In this document: in pieces, positions 15,427 to 24,302 of the stretch
How positions within the stretch are numbered: position 1 is the stretch's first letter
Layout of the letters: each line of letters begins with the position of its first letter
Source: RZYY01 sp036794825
GTDB taxonomy: Bacteria; Bacteroidota; Bacteroidia; Bacteroidales; 4484-276
DNA: 64,000 nucleotides
Direction of reading: 5' to 3'
Assembly: GCA_036794825.1 (NCBI GenBank)
Contig: DAIRGA010000005.1
Span: 1-64,000, forward strand
The notes under the pieces: generated by a model
Database searches by the model: none
Seen by the model: only the letters and a program-made list of their open reading frames with translations
What the model was told of the DNA's origin: nothing
Program-made: the position numbers and the translations under genes

Positions 15427-18400
15427 GTGAAATACATTCTCAGGATAGTTATTTTGATACAGGTGATTGAGCTGGTTTTGCCGGTGCAGGGTATGTATGC
15501 GCAGAATTTTGATTTCAGGTTCGATTTGATTACTTCCGAAAAACGACCGCTGAATCAGGGTTTATCCCAAAACACGATCTACTCGATTATTCAGGACAGT
15601 CAGGGTTACCTTTGGATTGGAACCTGGGATGGCCTTAACAAGTACGACGGGCTTAAATTTACCACCTACGACAAGTCCAACGGGTTAAGCAACGAAGTGA
15701 TCAATTGCCTGCTCGAATCGGCTGACGGCAATATCTGGATAGGAACTGAAAACGGGTTGAACGTTCTCAATAAGCGAACCGGTGAAATCACAGTTTTTCA
15801 ACACATTACAAATGATTCCACCTCGTTGACCGACAATTGGATCAATCATCTTTATCAGCCGGCACCAGACAGGATGTTTGTTTGCACCCGCAAAGGAGTC
15901 AACATTATTGACCTGAAAACCAATAAGATCAGGAGTTTTCAAAATCGCGAATCAAGGGACCGCCGTACTAAAAGCAACAACATCAGGTACTTAACTTTTC
16001 ATGATTCAGAATTTTTTGTTGGTACTGATTTCGGGCTGATTCGATACAATCCTCAAACTCACGAAAATATCCGCTATCTCAACCGTCCCGGAGATCCTCA
16101 AAGCCTCAGCCACAACCAGGTTAACGTGATATTGCCCGAAACCGACAGCACTCTCTGGGTAGGCACCGAACAGGGATTGAACCTGCTGAATCTCAATACC
16201 GGACTGTTTTTGCGCTATCTTCATCAGCCTAAGGTGCAGGGTTCTATCAGTCATAACGCTGTCAAATCCATTTTCACAGATGAAAACGGCCAGGTGTGGA
16301 TTGGAACCGATGGTGGCGGGATTAATCTTTTCGACAGGCAAACCGGTTCTTTTAACCAGATCAGGAATCAGCCCGGAAACCCCAATAGTCTGAATAACAA
16401 CAGAGTATATTCGATATTCAGGGATAAATACGAGAATATGTGGTTTGGTACTTTCAAAGGATTGCACCGGATTGATCGTTACGAGAGAAATTTTTTGCTT
16501 TACACACACAATCCATCAGACCCAAACACCGTGGCCAGTAACCTGATCTGGTCGTTTTGCGAAGTCAAACCCGGTTTTTTCTGGATTGGGTCTGATGAGG
16601 GGATTAGCATTTTTAACCAGGCCGCAAATCGCTTTTCGCACATCCCTTACGATCCTGAAAACCCGAGTATCTTATCCAGCAAGAGGATCAGATGCATGGT
16701 GACGGATGATTATGGCAAAATCTGGATTGGTTACCGGGATGCAGGTCTCAGCAAATACGACCCGGTAACAGGGCGTTGTGAGCATTTTTCACCATCTATT
16801 CAGTACTACAACAGCCTCGGCGACAATTTTGTGATTTCGCTGCTCAAGGACAAAGAAGGAATGATCTGGGCAGGAACCTTCAACGGGGTGAATGTAATTG
16901 ATCCTAAAACACACCAGATCAGACTATATCAGCATAATCCCGAAGACAGCACCACCATCTCGAACAACAACGTTTACCAGATCATCGAAGACAGCAATGG
17001 CCTGATCTGGCTGGCCACCTACGATGGTTTAAACCGATTCAATCGCCAGTCGGACAACTTTTCAGCCTTCAGGCAATTGCCCGGGCAGCAGAACGGGTTT
17101 TCATCCAACCGCTTTTTTTCGCTCTTCGAGGATAGTAAGGGGAACTTTTGGGTTGGTTCGCGCGGCGGCGGGTTGTTGCTTTTTGATCGTGAAGAGGGTA
17201 AATTTCTCAAATCCTATTCAACGCTGAACGGTTTGCCAAACAACGTCATTTACGGCATCCTTCAAGACAACACCGGCGAACTGTGGCTCAGTACCAACCG
17301 GGGTCTGTCACGATTTAATATAAGCACCGAAACCTTTGTAAATTATGATGTTACCGACGGTTTGCAGAGCAGTGAGTTCAATGCGCTTTCGCTTCTCAAA
17401 AGCAGTTCCGGTTTGATGTTTTTTGGAGGGATGAATGGCTTCAATTTATTCAACCCGGATGAAATTCAGCGGAATCCCGAACGTCCGGATATCGTAATCT
17501 CAGGATTTACCCTTTTTGAGCGCCAGTGGCCAGGTCAGATTTATGACGGGGACACTATTGTTTTAAAAGCCCAGGATAATTTTTTCTCCTTCGAATTTTC
17601 AGCGCTCGACTTTACCAGTCCTTACCGCAGTCGTTTTGCCTATAAACTCGAAAATTTCAACAGCGACTGGATCTGGGTGGATGGAACCCGCAATTTTGCT
17701 GTCTATACCAAAGTCAATCCGGGTGATTATAAGTTCAGGGTAAAAGGCGCCAGCAGCGATGGAGTATGGAACGAAGAAGGAATCACGGTTACTGTCATCA
17801 TCAGGCCTTACTGGTACCAAACCTGGATATTCAGAATACTGGCAGCAATGATGGTGATAGCAGCGATCTGGCTAACGGTATGGCTTCGGTACAAAAGCAT
17901 GCAGAAAAAAGCGCACCTCAAAAACCAGATGCTTCAGATCGAAAACCAGCTGCTTGATACGCGGCAACAGGCGCTCAGGCTGCAGATGAACCCACACTTC
18001 ATTTTCAATTCGCTCAACTCAGTCCAAAGTTTTATCCTCTCCAAAGATATTGATCAGGCAGTGAATTACCTCAGCAGATTCTCACAACTGATGCGGATGA
18101 TTATGACTCATTCGGCCGAAAACATCATCCCACTGTCCGACGAAATTGCAGCAATCACCCATTACCTCGAAATCGAAAAGCTCAGGTTCGATAATAAATT
18201 CAGCTACTCTATCATTATTTCCCCGATGATTGATGAAGCGTTCACCGGCATTCCGCCAATGATTATTCAGCCGTACATCGAAAATGCAATCATACACGGA
18301 CTGTTGCACAAAGAATCAACCGGCAAAATTGAGATTGCTTTTGAGAAGATGGATCATCAAATCCACTGCACCATAACCGACGACGGTATCGGCAGGAAAA

Positions 18401-18594
18401 AAGCTGCTGAAATAAAGCAGAAACTGGGTTTACATGAAAAATCCCGGGGAATGATGATTTCCAAGGAAAGGCTCGATTTTTTCAACAAGACCGAAAATGA
18501 TATCTATTCGGTAAAAATTACTGACCTGACCGATGACGCCGGTAACCCGTCGGGAACTAAAGTGGAATTGTTTTTCACTCACCACGAGATTTAG
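15427..18594 (+). CDS. Two-component sensor: periplasmic beta-propeller histidine kinase (LytS type)
   Basis: 1055 residues from a GTG start, with signal peptide (to about 25). The periplasmic part (~30-700) consists of two-component regulator propeller repeats, each with a (L/I/V)W(I/V)GT.(D/N)GL(N/S) core, forming two seven-bladed propellers. A Y_Y_Y Ig-like domain follows (about 720-790, YKLENFNSDWIWVDG..PGDYKFRVK), then one membrane helix (about 797-820). The cytoplasmic kinase is of the His_kinase/LytS class: His857 in LQMNPHFIFNSLNSVQSF, then an ATPase domain with PYIENAIIHG and DDGIGRKKA. There is no fused receiver or AraC domain, so it is not a hybrid. Its partner is very likely the LytTR regulator 249 bp downstream. 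The ligand is unknown. Confidence 0.93.
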   Translation: MKYILRIVILIQVIELVLPVQGMYAQNFDFRFDLITSEKRPLNQGLSQNTIYSIIQDSQGYLWIGTWDGLNKYDGLKFTTYDKSNGLSNEVINCLLESADGNIWIGTENGLNVLNKRTGEITVFQHITNDSTSLTDNWINHLYQPAPDRMFVCTRKGVNIIDLKTNKIRSFQNRESRDRRTKSNNIRYLTFHDSEFFVGTDFGLIRYNPQTHENIRYLNRPGDPQSLSHNQVNVILPETDSTLWVGTEQGLNLLNLNTGLFLRYLHQPKVQGSISHNAVKSIFTDENGQVWIGTDGGGINLFDRQTGSFNQIRNQPGNPNSLNNNRVYSIFRDKYENMWFGTFKGLHRIDRYERNFLLYTHNPSDPNTVASNLIWSFCEVKPGFFWIGSDEGISIFNQAANRFSHIPYDPENPSILSSKRIRCMVTDDYGKIWIGYRDAGLSKYDPVTGRCEHFSPSIQYYNSLGDNFVISLLKDKEGMIWAGTFNGVNVIDPKTHQIRLYQHNPEDSTTISNNNVYQIIEDSNGLIWLATYDGLNRFNRQSDNFSAFRQLPGQQNGFSSNRFFSLFEDSKGNFWVGSRGGGLLLFDREEGKFLKSYSTLNGLPNNVIYGILQDNTGELWLSTNRGLSRFNISTETFVNYDVTDGLQSSEFNALSLLKSSSGLMFFGGMNGFNLFNPDEIQRNPERPDIVISGFTLFERQWPGQIYDGDTIVLKAQDNFFSFEFSALDFTSPYRSRFAYKLENFNSDWIWVDGTRNFAVYTKVNPGDYKFRVKGASSDGVWNEEGITVTVIIRPYWYQTWIFRILAAMMVIAAIWLTVWLRYKSMQKKAHLKNQMLQIENQLLDTRQQALRLQMNPHFIFNSLNSVQSFILSKDIDQAVNYLSRFSQLMRMIMTHSAENIIPLSDEIAAITHYLEIEKLRFDNKFSYSIIISPMIDEAFTGIPPMIIQPYIENAIIHGLLHKESTGKIEIAFEKMDHQIHCTITDDGIGRKKAAEIKQKLGLHEKSRGMMISKERLDFFNKTENDIYSVKITDLTDDAGNPSGTKVELFFTHHEI

Positions 18595-18758
18595 ACTTAT
18601 TTGCTGAATAGTAGCGCTTTGATAACCCATTCGAATGAAGGATGAAATGGTCTCAGTAGAAAATTACCTTACTCATGTTTTCAAATCCCACGATAAACAT
18701 CCTGATAAACAATGATTTACAAAATCTTTTGATTTTGATGAACGAAAATCAACAGAGA

Positions 18759-18790
18759 TTTCATCCGATAGCCATTAAAAGTTATTTTTG
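18759..18790 (+). promoter_or_regulatory. Promoter of the LytTR response regulator
   Basis: TATTTTTG (18783-18790) matches the -7 consensus, with TTTC (18759-18762) 20 bp upstream as a weak -33. It implies the regulator can be transcribed independently of the kinase gene. Confidence 0.5.
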
Positions 18791-18842
18791 CAATGAATAA
18801 ACAAATCATGATGGTAAACCCATCAAAATCAAAGTAATTTCA

Positions 18843-19595
18843 TTGATCAGGGCAATAATCATAGACGACGAAAAGCAATCGAGAAACTCGCTTACAGGGT
18901 TGCTGGAGCGTTATTGTCCGAATGTAGTACTGCTTGGCGAAGCCGACGGAGTTCGCTCGGGGATGGAGCTAATCCGGGAAACCCAGCCTGATGTGGTTTT
19001 GCTAGATATCCAGATGCAGGATGGCAGTGGATTTAAGATGCTGGAGTACCTCGGGAAAGTAGATTTCCAGGTGATTTTCACTACAGCTTTCGATCAGTTT
19101 GCCATTCGGGCGTTCAAGTACAGTGCTTTGGATTACCTGCTTAAACCTATCATCCCACAGGATTTAATCAATGCCATCAACCGGGCTGAACGCAAGAAAG
19201 AGCAACAGAAATTTCTCGAAGGCCAGGACATCGAAGAACTGATTGAAACACACAGGAAAGCCGCCGACTCGCCAAAAATAATGCTCACAACACAGGATAA
19301 CAAGTACCTTGTTCTTGTTGACAATATAATAAGGTGTGAGTCGGACAATTACTACACCAGATTTTTTTTCGCTGACGGGAAAACCCTGCTGATTTCCAAA
19401 ACCTTAAAAGAAACAGAATCGCTGCTCAGCGACTTCAAATTTTTGCGCACCCACAAATCCCACCTTGTCAATATGAAGTACATCAAAGGTTATTCAAAGC
19501 ATGACGGAGGATTCATCGTATTGCTGGATGGAACCGAAGTACCGGTAGCCAGGCGAAAGAGGGAAATGGTGCTCGAAATATTCAATCAACTTTAA
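18843..19595 (+). CDS. LytR/AlgR-family response regulator
   Basis: 250 residues from a TTG start giving MIRAIIIDDE, the normal N-terminus of this family. The receiver domain has the acidic pair DD(8-9), phospho-acceptor Asp55 in LLDIQMQDGSG, and Lys in YLLKPI. The C-terminal LytTR DNA-binding domain (about 145-250) contains CESDNYYTRFF, FLRTHKSHLVN and ARRKRE. It probably acts on targets of the propeller sensor encoded just upstream. No paired LytTR sites were recognised in the window. Confidence 0.93.
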   Translation: MIRAIIIDDEKQSRNSLTGLLERYCPNVVLLGEADGVRSGMELIRETQPDVVLLDIQMQDGSGFKMLEYLGKVDFQVIFTTAFDQFAIRAFKYSALDYLLKPIIPQDLINAINRAERKKEQQKFLEGQDIEELIETHRKAADSPKIMLTTQDNKYLVLVDNIIRCESDNYYTRFFFADGKTLLISKTLKETESLLSDFKFLRTHKSHLVNMKYIKGYSKHDGGFIVLLDGTEVPVARRKREMVLEIFNQL

Positions 19596-19797
19596 TAACC
19601 AGGCAATCATTAACATGAATCAATCCGAAAACCTGCAAATAGAAAATGATATTTGTGATACAAACCGGTGTTTTCCGGATCAATTGATGGCCATAGGAAA
19701 ACAGAGAATTATCATCGTAACAGCTTGAAATAATTGATTTTACCAAAAACCGTAAACTTACATTCAAAAACCGATAACTGATTTTTAATTCAATCAT

Positions 19798-19805
19798 TAC
19801 TTTTG
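19798..19805 (+). promoter_or_regulatory. -7 promoter element
   Basis: TACTTTTG matches TAnnTTTG, 45 bp before the ATG at 19850. The -33 region shows only a TG. Confidence 0.4.
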
Positions 19806-19849
19806 TCCGGTACTTTTACCGATTCAAAGGAGTGTAAAAATTAGAGCCT

Positions 19850-20368
19850 ATGGAAGACATACTTTACTTTCTGATGCTTGTTGGCTGGCTGGCTTTTTCA
19901 TTCTATCAGCAGAATGAAAAGAAAAAACGAAAGCTTGCCAAAGCGCAGGCTGAACGTGCCGAAGCTGAAAAAATGCAGGAGATGACCCGGAGCCCGCAAC
20001 CGCCGCCTGTTGCTGAGAGGGAGCCCGATAATGATTTCAAGCGGATATTTGAAGAAATTCTTATGGAAGAACACCACGAACCGCTCGAAACAGTGCCTGC
20101 TGATGAAGTAAAGCGAAATTATGACGATGAGGCCATCCAGGAAAGAAATGTTTACCAGAAATATCTTGAAAGCAGCCTGGTGAACGAAAGAAGATCGCTC
20201 GAGACGATGTTTAGCTACGAAAACACTATTGACGACAGAATAAAATCGTTACAAAATGAGATGCAGATGAAGGAAGAAGAACTGGAACTTGCTGATACTC
20301 CGGCCATATCTCGTTTCGATTTGCGAAGCGCTGTGATTTATTCAGAGATCATTAAGCGAAAATATTAA
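19850..20368 (+). CDS. Membrane-anchored coiled-coil protein of unknown function
   Basis: 172 residues. A single hydrophobic helix at about 3-19 (ILYFLMLVGWLAFSFYQQ) is followed by a Lys-rich stop-transfer stretch and an Ala/Glu/Lys coiled coil (about 24-45), then an acidic, poorly conserved middle. A C-terminal segment (EEELELADTPAISRFDLRSAVIYSEIIKRKY) looks like the conserved part. The topology suggests an inner-membrane protein facing the cytoplasm. I do not recognise the family. It precedes the TonB-receptor block by 115 bp in the same direction but appears to have its own promoter. Confidence 0.6.
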   Translation: MEDILYFLMLVGWLAFSFYQQNEKKKRKLAKAQAERAEAEKMQEMTRSPQPPPVAEREPDNDFKRIFEEILMEEHHEPLETVPADEVKRNYDDEAIQERNVYQKYLESSLVNERRSLETMFSYENTIDDRIKSLQNEMQMKEEELELADTPAISRFDLRSAVIYSEIIKRKY

Positions 20369-20483
20369 TTCAGTATGATTTTAAATAAAGCCCAAAATCT
20401 TAAAAGCTTTGTTCGCACGATGTAAATATTACTAATTTAGCCGCCCTTAGCAAAAATTGTAATCTAACGTAAAATTATATGGT

Positions 20484-23400
20484 ATGTTAAAACATCTACT
20501 TTTAACAATTGTGAGTTTACTGGCAATCAACCTGATGGCGTTTTCTCAAACAGGATCAATTCAGGGGAAAATTCTTGATGCTGATACTAAAGAACCCATT
20601 CCATTTGCCAACGTGGCCATCTACTCGGGAGGTTCGCTACTGACTGGAGCCACAACCGATTTTGACGGAAAATACGCTGTCAGGTCGCTAAGACCCGGAA
20701 ACTACGCAGTACGGGCCTCATTTGTTGGTTATCAGACCAAGGAGATTGCTGGTGTTGTAGTACGTGCCGACCAGATTACCTTCACGGATATTGAGTTAAA
20801 TTCATCCGCTGAGGTACTTGAAACGGTTGAGGTTGTGGACTATAAAGTCCCTTTGATCTCCAAAGACCAGACAACATCCGGTGCAACACTAACCTCGGAG
20901 GAAATTGAGAAAATGCCTAACCGATCAGCAACCTCCATTGCTACCACGGTAGGTGGTGTTTACTCGGATGCTGACGGCGGGAGTATCAGTATCCGCGGCC
21001 AGCGGCAGGAAGGTACCGTTTACTACATCGACGGGATGCGCGTATTGGGATCCACCAATATGCCGGAGTCCTCTATCGAGCAGGTATCGGTAATCCTGGG
21101 TGGTGTACCCGCAAGATTCGGGGATGCTACCGGGGGTATTATCAGTTTAACCACCAAAGGTCCTTCGAGCGACTTTGGCGGTGGACTGGAACTCCAGACT
21201 TCCGAGCTTCTTGATAAATTTGGTTACAATCGTCTCGGCTTCAGCCTGCAGGGGCCAATCCTGAAAAAAGATATGGGGACTCACAAATCCTCCGTCCTGG
21301 GGTTCTTTATCGCTGGCGACGTGGTTTACCGTGAAGATGGCCGCCCATCGGTTAAGGGATCTCTGGATAAAGTCACTGATGAATACCTCAGCTATTTGAA
21401 AGAAAACCCTCTCAGGCCTTCAGGAACTGGCTTCGGCTCGTTTGACAATAGCTTGTTTACCAGAAAGGAAAATACTGAAACCATCCGTCAAACAATGAAC
21501 ACGGAGGCGTTGGATGTGAGTTTGTCCGGTAAGATTGATATTAAGGTATCGCCAACGGTTAACATGTCGGTGGGTGGTTCCTATAACCTGCAGGATTACA
21601 AAGCATTCCAGGATTTTGGCTCATTGTTTAACTATGAAAACAACCCCCATGTTTACAACAACACCTGGAGGGTTTATGGCCGTTTGACCCAACGGTTCCC
21701 CTCGGATAAAGAAAGCAGCTCAGCTATCAAAAACGTATTTTACACCATTCAGGCCGACTACTCAAAATTCTACCAGGTTGTAGAGGATGATTCACATCGT
21801 GATAACCTTTTCAATTACGGCTACCTTGGAAAATATGAAACCTACAAACGCAGGTCATACGAAATCGGAACCGACACTGTTAACGGACAGATTTACAGCA
21901 ATGTATGGGTTCAAAACGCATTCCAGGATACAGCTTTTACTTTCCAGTCATACGACATCAACCCCGTTGTTGCAAGGTACACAGAGCAGTATTATGAATT
22001 TTACCCTGAAAAGGGCGACTGGAGAAATCCTTCTTCCGGCTACTGGCTCAATGCTAACCAGGTTCAGTTGTATGGAGGTTTGTTAAACGGACAATCACCC
22101 GAGAACGTTTACACGATGTGGCAGGGAGTGGGAGCACAATACAACGGTTACTCCGTTGCTGATAACTCTCAGATCGGTATTTCCGCAAATGCATCGGCCG
22201 ACATTGGCAATCATGCTATCGAATTTGGTTTGCAATATGAACAGCGAACCAACGCCTCCTATGGATATGCCCCGGTCGGCCTCTGGACTATGATGCGCCA
22301 GATTGCCAATGCCCACATCAATGAGCTCGACAAAAGCAGTGCACATCTGGTTATGGTTGACGGCGTTTTCCAGGACACTATCAACTATGATCGTTTGTAT
22401 AGTTTCACCGACCACCGGATCTTTGATATCAACCTCCGCAACAAACTTGGACTGAATGTTCAGGGAACGGACTGGATTGATATTGACTCCTACGATCCTT
22501 ACACGCAAACCATTAACTATTTTGATGCAGATGGTAATATTCATAAAAATGTTCCCCTTAACGGCGGATTGTCCATTGATATGTTTTCACCCGATGAATT
22601 GCTTAACGATGGATTCAGCTATGTAAACTACTATGGATTCGATCCTTATGGGAACAAACTGAGTGGCCGTCCGGCATTTGACGATTTCTTCAATAAAACC
22701 GAAAGCATTGTTTTGCCCAACGGGCAGGTGAAATATATTCATACCCGTGACATAGGCTCTTTCCAGCCCATCTACATGGCTGGTTACATCCAGGATAAAT
22801 TTGCTTTTGACGATTTGATTTTCAATATAGGTGTTCGTGTTGACCGCTTCGATGCCAACCAGATGGTGTTGAAAGATCCTTACCTGTTCTATTCTGCTTA
22901 CACTGCAAAAGAGGTGAAAACCATCGGTGGCCAGAATGTTTCACATCCAGAAAACATCAGCGGAGATGCAGTTGTTTACATTGACAACAAGGACAACCCA
23001 TCTGAAATTCTCGGTTATCGCGAAGAAAATGTCTGGTACAATGCATCAGGAACTGTAATTTCTAACCCCGAAATCCTTGATGCCGGTAACGGTATTACAC
23101 CATACCTGGTTAATCCAGGTCAAAATCAGATTTCATCCGATGTTTTCAAGGATTATGACCCGCAAATCAATGTAATGCCCCGTATTTCATTCTCCTTCCC
23201 TATTTCAGATGAGGCATTGTTCTTTGCTCACTATGACATTCTTACACAGCGTCCCACATCTTCGCTAAGAATGGACCCAACGGATTACTTTTTTATTGCA
23301 CAGAAGGGCAGTATCAATAACCCCAACCTGAAACCGCAGAAAACCATTGACTATGAGTTGGGTTTCCAGCAAAAGATCAGTAACTCATCTTCGTTAAAAA

Positions 23401-24248
23401 TATCTGCCTTCTATCGCGAAATGCGCGATCAGATTCAGTATTACCGCTACACAGGCGCTTACACAGGAGCTACTACACTTTACGATAGTTATATCAATCT
23501 TGACTTTGCTACAGTTAAAGGTTTAACGGTTTCATATGACCTGAGAAGAACTGGTAACGTGAGGGCAAGGATTGATTATACTCTGCAGTTTGCAGAAGGA
23601 ACCGGTTCAAGTCCGAATACTTCGGCAGCGTTGGTTAGCGCCGGTTTGCCGAACCTTAGACAGATTTTCCCGCTCGATTGGGACAGAAGACACTCTTTTA
23701 ACATCAGTTTCGATTACCGTTTTGGTGAAGGGAAAGAATACAGCGGTCCCACCACAACCAAACAAATCAAAGGAACCGACCAGGTTAAAACCATACAGTG
23801 GTTGCAAAACACCGGAGCAAACCTGACTGTTAGCGGTGGATCAGGAACTCCCTACACAAGGTCGGCAAACGTCATTGGAGTATATGCAGGAGGCGGTGGC
23901 TATCAACTCGACGGGTCAATCAATGGATCGCTGCTTCCATGGCAGTTCCGCATTGATGCCCGCGTTGACAGGGATATCAATATTTCAGGAAAACCAAACT
24001 CAACAACCTATCTGAATGTTTACCTGCAGATTCTTAACTTGTTGGATACCAAGAACATCATCAACGTTTATCCTGCAACAGGCAGCGCTGATGATGATGG
24101 ATATCTGACAGCTCCCGAATGGCAGAGCAACATCAACACCTCCATTGACCCCCTTGCATACCGCGACTTGTATGCAATGCGCATGAATTCACCATTTAAT
24201 TACAGCACACCAAGGCAGATAAGGCTTGGCGTAGTATTCAATTTTTAA
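20484..24248 (+). CDS. TonB-dependent receptor with N-terminal carboxypeptidase-like domain
   Basis: 1254 residues. A signal peptide (to about 22, ending FSQ) is followed by a carboxypeptidase-D regulatory-like domain (about 24-105, GSIQGKILDADTKEPIPFAN), a plug domain (about 135-235: IEKMPNRSATSIATTVGGV, SIRGQRQEGTVYYIDGMRV) and a long outer-membrane barrel ending RQIRLGVVFNF. Unlike SusC it is not followed by a SusD lipoprotein but by a giant secreted protein and a PorV-like barrel, 55 and ~4,400 bp on. It may therefore import, or be a structural partner in export, of something other than a glycan. The ligand cannot be told from sequence. Confidence 0.92.
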   Translation: MLKHLLLTIVSLLAINLMAFSQTGSIQGKILDADTKEPIPFANVAIYSGGSLLTGATTDFDGKYAVRSLRPGNYAVRASFVGYQTKEIAGVVVRADQITFTDIELNSSAEVLETVEVVDYKVPLISKDQTTSGATLTSEEIEKMPNRSATSIATTVGGVYSDADGGSISIRGQRQEGTVYYIDGMRVLGSTNMPESSIEQVSVILGGVPARFGDATGGIISLTTKGPSSDFGGGLELQTSELLDKFGYNRLGFSLQGPILKKDMGTHKSSVLGFFIAGDVVYREDGRPSVKGSLDKVTDEYLSYLKENPLRPSGTGFGSFDNSLFTRKENTETIRQTMNTEALDVSLSGKIDIKVSPTVNMSVGGSYNLQDYKAFQDFGSLFNYENNPHVYNNTWRVYGRLTQRFPSDKESSSAIKNVFYTIQADYSKFYQVVEDDSHRDNLFNYGYLGKYETYKRRSYEIGTDTVNGQIYSNVWVQNAFQDTAFTFQSYDINPVVARYTEQYYEFYPEKGDWRNPSSGYWLNANQVQLYGGLLNGQSPENVYTMWQGVGAQYNGYSVADNSQIGISANASADIGNHAIEFGLQYEQRTNASYGYAPVGLWTMMRQIANAHINELDKSSAHLVMVDGVFQDTINYDRLYSFTDHRIFDINLRNKLGLNVQGTDWIDIDSYDPYTQTINYFDADGNIHKNVPLNGGLSIDMFSPDELLNDGFSYVNYYGFDPYGNKLSGRPAFDDFFNKTESIVLPNGQVKYIHTRDIGSFQPIYMAGYIQDKFAFDDLIFNIGVRVDRFDANQMVLKDPYLFYSAYTAKEVKTIGGQNVSHPENISGDAVVYIDNKDNPSEILGYREENVWYNASGTVISNPEILDAGNGITPYLVNPGQNQISSDVFKDYDPQINVMPRISFSFPISDEALFFAHYDILTQRPTSSLRMDPTDYFFIAQKGSINNPNLKPQKTIDYELGFQQKISNSSSLKISAFYREMRDQIQYYRYTGAYTGATTLYDSYINLDFATVKGLTVSYDLRRTGNVRARIDYTLQFAEGTGSSPNTSAALVSAGLPNLRQIFPLDWDRRHSFNISFDYRFGEGKEYSGPTTTKQIKGTDQVKTIQWLQNTGANLTVSGGSGTPYTRSANVIGVYAGGGGYQLDGSINGSLLPWQFRIDARVDRDINISGKPNSTTYLNVYLQILNLLDTKNIINVYPATGSADDDGYLTAPEWQSNINTSIDPLAYRDLYAMRMNSPFNYSTPRQIRLGVVFNF

Positions 24249-24302
24249 TCTAATCAATCACTTGATTTTATGACCATTGGAAATAATAAAATAAGGATAG
24301 AG

